A stretch of DNA of 46,036 nt, taken from a virus. The stretch is from IMG/VR virus record IMGVR_UViG_3300032132_000014, positions 1 through 46,036 of that record, one strand, 5' to 3'. The position numbers and the translations under genes are program-made. The notes beneath the pieces were generated by a model. That model made no database searches and was not told the DNA's origin. It saw only the letters and a program-made list of their open reading frames with translations. Positions 42,001 through 46,036 of the stretch are shown piece by piece. How positions within the stretch are numbered: the first letter of the stretch is position 1; every line of letters begins with the position of its first letter.

Positions 42001-42554
42001 CAAGATTACAGCCAAGATCAGCTGAATACAGAAATTACTCTAATGTAAAAAGATATAATAGCCAGTTCATTAAAGAGATCAGGCCTCAAAAGAAACAGGA
42101 TACACAATATACTTTAAGCGATAATTCATTGCCTTTCAGGGAAATAAGAGAGGCTTGGTGGGTAGCTGATGCAGATGAAATGGAAAAAGTTATGTATGCC
42201 GCAAGAAAAACAATAGGAGATAGAAAAGTAGCGCTCCGCGAAACTGCAGAAGGAAAATTTGAGTTAAAAGGCAAAGATCAATACAAAGGCTTGGAAAGAT
42301 GGGGAACCATAGAAGCACAAAAATCAATCAGTGGCCTGATCCGCGGGATGCACCCGCTGGATGGAATTTCCGGGAATCTTGTTGTTACAGTTGATGGCAA
42401 ACGCTACACGCTTAAATCTTCAACAAGCAAGAGTCCTGATGCGAATATATTCTGGGAAGGCCTGAAGCCGCACCAGCAAAGAAATGTATTAAAGGCAGTG
42501 GAAGACTACAAGAATATTTATAAGGAACTAAAATTAAGTAGATATGTTAAATAA
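33072..42554 (+). CDS. Giant 3,160-residue ejection/polyvalent protein
   Basis: The gene takes a fifth of the genome. The N-terminus holds two copies of W-[IL]-Y-D-x-[GA] ... E-[YF]-[DN]-Q-F units (residues about 8-60). Residues about 430-650 carry hydrophobic and Gly-rich helices (IAAGIMGLMMPLDAISFGVG and GMIGMGGALGTYEG), and a second set lies near 2840-2870 (RWIAAGAIGGELSYYINYAL). Residues about 970-1,030 are a Pro/Lys/Glu linker, and more such linkers follow. Two short repeats (V-Y-G-G-K-N-V-G-E-F-A-T-R-A-E-A near 820, and W-S-D-G-V-R-L-G-E-F-G-S-K-A-E-A near 1,718) suggest a recurring small domain. Near 1,450-1,500 is a SAP/Rho-N-like helix pair. I see no clear lytic transglycosylase or polymerase motif. 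Such proteins are packaged and pass into the host with the DNA. Domain-by-domain function is open. Confidence 0.75.
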   Translation: MPQQNLQWIYDSAIKNGLQIGEYDQFTDAMKDENNRKWLYDGLSKKDVELGDYNQFNEQLESLSPTDQLYGPPDPAPVDSVDYDAENILSHEISSPDSSVEKITQAGFFGSSAEAGKDVVHSSDYNIPQINDRVWGDIFKEKYNKNLNDALPEEAIDFAINRILFNSEGDSPLKIQNWEAYNNGSWAKYKDYTNEDYVAVMGADPKHLAMIDSLAGPEASTIKAVFAAESDFDSSKINTNYMPSKESGIESDGSAAKREVGIYGLEKVDVAGEPKYTISQAPEESISDRFLNRLGNMWKYRDLSISGPSKEATGARATVEFNNMQFMKDRAAKIGIYHHPRSPKFDKEVREQVAWNTMSAPMLFTGPQTDPIGRMFGAAAVKGRFGIGELGKAEYDERMRRMANPREHYRRRLKEIGLDVTDGDFMASAWTNSLSGMAWSIATGNTPDLTFYQPSDQEQIAAGIMGLMMPLDAISFGVGSTIAKGAVKTAGMFTSKQLLKLGVSSSTVNRGIALGKSGIAQGMIGMGGALGTYEGLGSPLRQWTQLGYIDGRQWAKDVVAHTALGMVTGALGEGGMAFGKYVRPVGRGSKLIPEGSKFVGEVIGFGGFSPMIVEGEAPEWHDFYDAAAFLIGMKLAAPMQQIYGKGSYDYVKTGVSKMLRMEYLRNGGDFGKAQETVKNGITSAVELAMEGNIAWEKGAPSGVSTGGKGVILGEKPNLSVDEKGVAIIYDEKGNRIPFKPALTQKELVLTGEIQKPRVDSEGKPIIGPDGKPEMVTVAEGRGQVPEKAPGETMVQEAPEGSGVVYTEPVVERGKVVKEGVYTAVYGGKNVGEFATRAEANAKIEGLTKESVPPVPVSKAVAEQLEVPAHLRKEALQGQSDAVLDTMYKQAKTPREKQIIRVEQERRKLTAPKEEDVSSLVQERGALQVEQNRLFEELQALPEGSPEYIRKEQQIVEMGDRMQTLDNQIAGKVVPVEEAKVPKAEEPPKKKPSKEEPPTEVPPVEPTKPPKKEPPSKKELDAAGEKLDVLFNKETELIKEAFGKDSDVEDIIINEDVGKGIDVAGETYHRQRWEINPEIKGELTKSQRDKAQKLADEANAIERKLFGPEAKAPVEKAPETKEPEPAKEELQSKLDKYAPDLEAELNQLIEKNKNAPFLTESDTKELQERLDASKGFAEVVEARLEKFTDEALSKASEKTKEMWEADVNRLIKHNAEVTLLEAELAKRGGGTAEAPEESGVTLSEFIKAKTKVVYRTFFEAPRVGSYNYRRLEDGTWLSERLADPTPVKSKSLIKKLEAKFEADMAAGKTDPLETRYPEFDKAEAPAEPPAPKKIKPKKWVDITGSKGNKLGEFDQLQEGGGYFNYGIRKNKKGGDFEYKIVEKKADEYGVRHKTVEGEVFDTYEKAFNALADRIARLDSGMDRSKLVPELQKAVLDIEATFDHPALRKNRKEDLVDKFSKRELIDIADETIHQPGVKGFRYQSLGSLPKPKLVDAMLSWQKQGDVARKKTDPELAKYTEPEAPAPVGRPSSEIIGEKINKANLDIEQAALKTKYPDEYSALTTERKSEGVDGLYQELYGNKEKIDAIEKDLKDRKIRTHRRNDSSLDVNLVDLSMKSGSWKDVSHRSPKQLLISLAKGEQIVEKAPPKAPAKEPKPLTDKERENIEEKLLGEFGYKRGEVVNEERLLEQPADFEKASQLLSLGEVAYYAEKPLTDTVVAWSDGVRLGEFGSKAEAHKVLNKYVKKHHKGIRGIVGPDVPKPLFEVGEKVKLSEILGKKWGAGGETVKILSNNKVRVGNEWKYEVQTKGGERFWTNELGIMSRPARSAKPVSENLAKAKVSGDKKKVEAIEDAEKGKVREDEPLAVLELLAERAKINAKIIAEFGKKRPNEDKIRDLAVERSALTEEIGKAKLGKPRTGDQVTLTPTKKTKKGEKKVVKKPIDDPAMRGKIELQNIFESIRDQVEIQIAESGVTGTEYVGKPLEIDWDRVVAPENSRFVDAPMEGKPGWFRYDLEINLPNVNGTYSVNVPESVIIKGGKIDLKTGGGAFFGKFSKANITKAFKNPTVPTLRGASLRGPENAPQFTAPARKSLAQQDHKALNTALSGYKKRLKKYQAYKKPTGDVQRSIGELKEAIKIAEDLVKVQKEADRLGGAVVGMDFIPGTTAFFNAMRRWKRSKLPISDRKKLDSLIKRSNKLHNKWVAEGRVDREMEGRLGKLSDEIVALENKVKNQIPSETEMVKISQDIKWPSRTTDLRRTHKKQRDLTKKLEEVGVESVDENFRDIKLQVTKGRSDSQKDFTKEEIVLYEEILDRMTNNGGYLDDMPVMLTELSKNENLWANKVHQTFGFAFSNISRIKAMGAAGRELAQKATDFVIRQTQLTGDGEATLYRIGKLIGRKNMKYFSAAVDPYLAEGVDFKGKNKEKFLNDPKTKEAVRLWREYTDRLHALRVEHDTYVVKDIDGKKVKVDAADTYIDNWLRRQLKVDVYKELVGGGKKYEREIERLMKRGQAKTRAEAEQAIGAWLRRSPYYEQEVRYGSADRPRLLELSPELYETDFTIIAPGITRRYATFLAGAEVFTQDMKVRDQLVGRIGTTVGGKNSIEASEIMQTIIEGSRHQPPWGAMGSTRFVSALHLTSPRTFYNNIMYSHNTDYPAMGTRAVVKGWFNFLRHPIASLMTAREAGQLGVGVREIEAITFEKGLKRWLGWFPGGIIPSELGNRGRATISAGTAAEMYLRYMKNDISPEIMQMLPRRLHTKLKAKTGRLFFQDFGGFSNKQIDKIVERGYLTDAEIKRMETFLPSVTQGSTHPYFMPEMFSGKLSFLGGLQKMSYRATAGVYKAAFKPAMHADFGPMARWIAAGAIGGELSYYINYALFGWEHPEGGDIDNFIEHLHGDAANKDKIKASLLRVGRNMLRASGFGIMSDWFKGYGFAPVIFDAYKNFHNEIGYVLTNKKSFGQLGNDLGEAQVAIYRDWVRLQRARLQPRSAEYRNYSNVKRYNSQFIKEIRPQKKQDTQYTLSDNSLPFREIREAWWVADADEMEKVMYAARKTIGDRKVALRETAEGKFELKGKDQYKGLERWGTIEAQKSISGLIRGMHPLDGISGNLVVTVDGKRYTLKSSTSKSPDANIFWEGLKPHQQRNVLKAVEDYKNIYKELKLSRYVK

Positions 42555-42589
42555 AATGGTTAACTTACCAGTCCTCCCTCAAGTCTTTT

Positions 42590-42617
42590 TTGACAAATTA
42601 ATCAGTTATTATGATAT
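42590..42617 (+). promoter_or_regulatory. Sigma-70-like promoter before the fibre cassette
   Basis: A perfect TTGACA at 42590-42595 is followed after 16 bases by TGATAT (42612-42617); a TATGAT two bases earlier is an alternative. It lies in the 119-base gap ahead of the fibre gene, the only large gap in the late region. Confidence 0.6.
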
Positions 42618-42673
42618 GCCCATGTCATCCAGTTCTCGGACGGTAAGGCATACAAAACAAAAAGGAGAACATC

Positions 42674-43918
42674 GTGGCACTTCATACCACACCGACAATA
42701 GATAAATATACGGTTAAGGAAGTCCTTAACAAGGTCATCAACACAGATGCTGATGCCTTAAAAGTTGATATTGACAATGTAACCCTTAAAACAGAGGGTT
42801 CTGATATAAACATCGAGGTTCATACCGATAAGGCTGAAGACTCAATGATGATATGGACGCATACCGTTAAAACAGGTACTGGCGGCACAAGTTATGTCCC
42901 TCTCGTGGATTCCGATGGTCACCTCCAGGTTGACACTTTATCAAGTGCATTGCCTTCTGGCGCTGCTACTGCCGCTAATCAAGTAACAATTATAGGCCAT
43001 GTTGATGGAGTAGAAACTTTAATAACATCTACCAATTCAAAGATTGATACATTTGATGCAGTATTAGATAGCATACTTGTAAAAAATACTGAGATAGATG
43101 CAGTGCTTGATACTATAAAAATAGATACAGAAGCAATAGAAACTGCTGTAGAATTATTAGATAACGCTATTGATGGCACTGAAATGCAAGTTGATGTTGT
43201 TGCTGCACTTCCTTCCGGTTCAAATACAATAGGAGTAGTTGATCTTGGAAGTACTGATAATGCAGTATTAGATGCAATAGCAGCTTCACTTGCTTTATTA
43301 GATAACTCAATAGCATCGGGAAATGAATTACAAGTAGATGTAGTTGCTTCTCTACCTGCTGGTAGTGCAGCTATTGGTAAGTTAGCAGCTAATAGTGGTG
43401 TAGATATTGGAGATGTAGATGTAACAAGTATTGTACCGGGTACAGGAGCTACTAATTTAGGTAAAGCTGAAGACGCAGCTCATAGTTCAGGTGATACAGG
43501 TGTTATGCCATTAGCAGTTAGAAATGATGATATAGCTGCTCTTTCTGGAGCTGATGGAGATTATTCACCAATGCAAGTAAACGCAGCTGGTTCTTTATAT
43601 ACTGTTGATGAAACAGGAGCAGCAGGGTCTATTCTTGTTACTGGTACATCTGCTGTTGCTGCTACTATTAGTGGTACTTGTTTTGTAGCAATACAATTTA
43701 TTGAAGATACAATATTTGATAGCACTGATGGATTGGTTGCTACGGATGCCACGCTTTATCCTGATGATGCCGGAACTGGAGCAGGTATTTCTTCTGGCGG
43801 TGGAGGAGCAGCTTCAGATGGAGTTACATTCCCCCAGGGCATGACAATATTTGGAAGATGGTCTGGTTTTAAATTGACTGCAACAGGTTCAGTTATTGCC
43901 TATATAGGTTACATCTAA
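42674..43918 (+). CDS. Fibre-like virion protein with repeats
   Basis: 414 residues from a GTG at 42674 behind AAGGAGAAC. Residues 90-250 contain repeated E-x-Q-V-D-V-V-A-x-L-P-[SA]-G-S-x-x-I-G units and coiled-coil runs (STNSKIDTFDAVLDSILVKNTEIDAVLDTI). The C-terminus is a compact beta domain ending G-R-W-S-G-F-K-L-T-A-T-G-S-V-I-A-Y-I-G-Y-I, a common end of phage fibre and decoration proteins. Middle codons use T and A at third positions more than neighbours, matching the spike gene. Likely a trimeric fibre or spike partner. The stop overlaps the next start (TAATG). Confidence 0.65.
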   Translation: MALHTTPTIDKYTVKEVLNKVINTDADALKVDIDNVTLKTEGSDINIEVHTDKAEDSMMIWTHTVKTGTGGTSYVPLVDSDGHLQVDTLSSALPSGAATAANQVTIIGHVDGVETLITSTNSKIDTFDAVLDSILVKNTEIDAVLDTIKIDTEAIETAVELLDNAIDGTEMQVDVVAALPSGSNTIGVVDLGSTDNAVLDAIAASLALLDNSIASGNELQVDVVASLPAGSAAIGKLAANSGVDIGDVDVTSIVPGTGATNLGKAEDAAHSSGDTGVMPLAVRNDDIAALSGADGDYSPMQVNAAGSLYTVDETGAAGSILVTGTSAVAATISGTCFVAIQFIEDTIFDSTDGLVATDATLYPDDAGTGAGISSGGGGAASDGVTFPQGMTIFGRWSGFKLTATGSVIAYIGYI

Positions 43919-44046
43919 TGTTTCCATCTTTAAGGCTCAATCTTAGATCAATGGCTTCGCAGACAGCCAGACTTGCAAGAGATTTATGGAGTAAAGTCAA
44001 TGATGTATGGGAAAATGAACTACGAAAGTGGGAAGATATAATATGA
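43918..44046 (+). CDS. 42-residue peptide before the spike gene
   Basis: TAATG overlap with the fibre-like gene. The product is Arg-rich at first (LRLNLRSMASQTARLARDLW) and ends with an acidic Trp/Glu helix. A further 9-residue frame (44043-44072) starts by ATGA and ends on the TAATG of the spike start, so translation may be handed from gene to gene. Function unknown. Confidence 0.45.
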   Translation: MFPSLRLNLRSMASQTARLARDLWSKVNDVWENELRKWEDII

Positions 44047-44071
44047 AAAATTTTAATATGAGGAAAATATA

Positions 44072-46036
44072 ATGGCGAAGTTAACAGGCCAAACCATAGC
44101 GGCGAGTTATGACCAATTACTTATAGTAGGTGATGCAGATGGTATAACTGCAACCGCACAAGCTGTAGAAAGTGCAGATACTGGTGGTAACGCATCTTTA
44201 CTTTATTTATCAACTACTGAAGTGTACTGTCCCGGCCCAGGAGGTACATCAAATACTACATTTGGTAAAAACGCAGGTGATGCTCTTACTACTAATGGTA
44301 ACTATAATGTTTTTCTTGGTGAAGAAGCTGGTAGTGCGATGGCTACAGGTGTAGATAATGTTGCAATTGGGTATGGTGCATTTGACGCTGCTGATGCAGG
44401 TGAATCTGACTGTATAGCTATAGGATTTAATGCTTTAGGTAATTTAAATAATGGTGGAGCAGATAACAATATAGCTATTGGTTCAGGAGCTTTGGATGGA
44501 TTGGGAACTGTCGCTGGGTATGATAATATTGGAATAGGAAAAGATGCGTTAGGCGGAACATGGACTACTGCTATATCAAATTATAATGTTGGAATTGGTA
44601 ATGGTGTTATGGCTGGGGCGATGAATGGAGCGCTTAAAAATGTAGCTGTTGGACATGGTGCGTTAGCAGCTCTAACTATAGGCGACCAAAATATTGCTAT
44701 TGGCTATAACGCTTTAACAGCAAATACAGAAGGTTTGGAAAATATTGCCATTGGTCGTGATGCTATGGACGCTAATCTGGTAGCAGATTATAATATAGCA
44801 ATTGGCTCTAATGCTCTTGGAACTGTAGCAAATGTGGCTTCAGATTTTAATGTTGCTATTGGATATGATTCTATGGGTACTGCAAATCATGTTGATATAG
44901 ATGGTTGTATTGCAATTGGTCGTTCTACTCTTTATGCTTTAGGTGAAAATGCTGGAGCAATTGGTACAGTAGCTATTGGTAATCAAGCTCTTTCAGCCCT
45001 CGTAAGTGGTGCTGGGAATATAGCTATTGGATATCAGGCATTAGATGCTGTAACAACAGGGGGTCACAACATAGCAATCGGATATTTAGCTGCTGATTCT
45101 GTTCTTGCGGGATTTGATTCAAATATTGCAATCGGAACAAATGCTCTGGGTGGAACTCATGCAACTGCTGCTTCAGTTCAAAATGTTGCGATAGGTGGAG
45201 ATGCTTTAGCTGGAGCCATGAATGATGCTGATAATAATACGGCTGTTGGGTTTACAGCAGGTCAAGCTGTAACAACTGCCGATGATAGTGTTTTTATAGG
45301 AGCAGAGGCAGGCAAAGGAATAACTCTTGCATTGGGTAATATTGCTGTAGGTAAAAATGCTATGGGTGGTGTAACAACTCAAGCTGCAAATTATAATGTA
45401 GCTATAGGACATAGTGCTTTACAAGGAACTTCAGCCACTAATCAAGTTGGTACATCTGCAATTGGTTTCAATGCTCTATCAAGTTTAACAACTGGTGCTG
45501 GGAATACCGCTATTGGGTATAGGTCTGGACAAGCCATCACAACTGAAAATCAAAGTACTTTTATTGGTTATCAAGCTGGAATGGCGAATGTTGATGGTGG
45601 TAGGAATATGGGTATAGGCTATAATGCTATGTCTCAAACAGGAGGAACTACAGCCACCGATTCTGGTGACAATACTTTTATAGGAGCACATGCAGGTAGT
45701 GGAGATTGGGCAGATGCTGTTTCAAGTTATAATGTAGGTGTTGGTAATTATGTGATGGATGCGGTTATGAACGCAGCTACAAACAATTCTGCTTTTGGAT
45801 ATGGAGCTCTCGGTGCTCTTACACAGGGAGATAATAATGTGGCCATAGGTTATCTAGCAGGTGAAGAAATCACCACTGGTTCTACTAACACAGGTGTTGG
45901 CGTTACTGTTATGGCTGACCTTGTAAATGGTGGTGCTAATACTGCCGTTGGGTATGGAGCGATGGCTGAAAATGAAGAAGGAGACCATAACACTTGTATT
46001 GGATATACATCTGGAGAGCACTCTACTGCTGCCGCA
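44072..46036 (+). CDS. Tail spike/adhesin, N-terminal part with YadA-head-like repeats (continues at 1-676)
   Basis: The frame is open from the ATG at 44072 to the end of the window and continues at base 1 after the 85-base overlap is removed, for 851 residues in all. After a short N-terminal anchor (about 45 residues), dozens of units with a [VI]-[AG]-[IV]-G-x-x-[AS]-[LM] core, such as N-I-A-I-G-Y-N-A-L, repeat every 14-26 residues. This is the pattern of the left-handed beta-roll head of YadA-type trimeric adhesins. The C-terminus is the S74 chaperone described for 1-676. The protein should form a trimeric rod that binds the host surface. The AGGA ribosome site is eight bases before the start. 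The best-supported receptor-binding protein here. Confidence 0.9.
   Translation, partial: MAKLTGQTIAASYDQLLIVGDADGITATAQAVESADTGGNASLLYLSTTEVYCPGPGGTSNTTFGKNAGDALTTNGNYNVFLGEEAGSAMATGVDNVAIGYGAFDAADAGESDCIAIGFNALGNLNNGGADNNIAIGSGALDGLGTVAGYDNIGIGKDALGGTWTTAISNYNVGIGNGVMAGAMNGALKNVAVGHGALAALTIGDQNIAIGYNALTANTEGLENIAIGRDAMDANLVADYNIAIGSNALGTVANVASDFNVAIGYDSMGTANHVDIDGCIAIGRSTLYALGENAGAIGTVAIGNQALSALVSGAGNIAIGYQALDAVTTGGHNIAIGYLAADSVLAGFDSNIAIGTNALGGTHATAASVQNVAIGGDALAGAMNDADNNTAVGFTAGQAVTTADDSVFIGAEAGKGITLALGNIAVGKNAMGGVTTQAANYNVAIGHSALQGTSATNQVGTSAIGFNALSSLTTGAGNTAIGYRSGQAITTENQSTFIGYQAGMANVDGGRNMGIGYNAMSQTGGTTATDSGDNTFIGAHAGSGDWADAVSSYNVGVGNYVMDAVMNAATNNSAFGYGALGALTQGDNNVAIGYLAGEEITTGSTNTGVGVTVMADLVNGGANTAVGYGAMAENEEGDHNTCIGYTSGEHSTAAA
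45952..46036. repeat. Terminal direct repeat, right copy
   Basis: Identical to bases 1-85. It should be counted once when the map is closed into a circle. Confidence 0.9.

Noticed and set aside
45206-45691. Minus-strand frames under the spike gene
   Set aside because: Cys/Ser/Ile-rich shadows of the beta-roll repeats on the other strand.
44072-46036. Dense repeats in the spike gene as a non-coding satellite
   Set aside because: One frame is open throughout and codes regular A-I-G-x-x-A-L units; it is a protein repeat.

Overview
The window is a complete genome map of a tailed double-stranded DNA phage (Caudoviricetes). Its first 85 bases are identical to its last 85, and the reading frame of the tail-spike gene runs through that join without a break. 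The unit is therefore a circular or circularly permuted map of 45,951 bp, linearised inside the spike gene. I see no integrase, repressor, tRNA or CRISPR array, so the phage looks lytic. Short-tailed (podovirus-like) morphology is inferred: there is a P22-type portal, an adaptor and a nozzle-like protein followed by ejection-type proteins, but no sheath, tail-tube or tape-measure gene. The host cannot be named. The DNA is mostly AT-rich and many genes carry clear Shine-Dalgarno sites, so the host is a bacterium that uses them.

Layout on the circle. (1) 42,590 to the end and on to 1,310: promoter, fibre-like protein, a small protein, the YadA-head/peptidase-S74 spike, and two small proteins. 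(2) 1,307-4,378: small membrane and coiled-coil proteins of probable lysis function, a zinc-ribbon metallophosphoesterase and a GH108 endolysin. (3) 4,452-9,736: recombination and replication block with a small histone-fold-like protein, a Cas4/AddB-like YqaJ nuclease, a RecT/Bet annealase, an initiator-like protein and a partner, small early genes, a nuclease/SSB-like fusion and a RusA resolvase. (4) 12,165-9,754 on the minus strand: peptide deformylase with a SEC-C tail, then small genes joined by TGATG, ATGA or GTGA overlaps, ending at a terminator buried antisense in rusA. (5) 13,413-12,534 on the minus strand: three genes ending at a strong terminator. (6) 13,414-14,083: non-coding, with direct repeats, palindromes and an AT-rich tandem array, the best origin/control candidate. 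(7) 14,084-33,071: terminase, portal, scaffold, capsid, a run of tiny genes, adaptor, tail and ejection proteins. (8) 33,072-42,554: one giant 3,160-residue polyvalent or ejection protein.

How it works together. The phage has its own recombination kit (5'-3' exonuclease, annealase, RusA, SSB-like) and probable initiators, but no recognisable polymerase, primase or helicase, so it must borrow the host replisome. Packaging is by a TerS/TerL pair beside the control region. Virion proteins follow in the order portal, scaffold, capsid, adaptor, nozzle, ejection, spike.

The most interesting items are a 40-residue protein whose first half copies the start of the major capsid protein and whose second half is nearly pure Lys/Arg (22,778-22,900), the histone-fold-like 68-residue protein (4,452-4,658), the nuclease/SSB-like fusion with an internal start, and the giant protein. 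All assignments come from reading sequence motifs; no database search was run.
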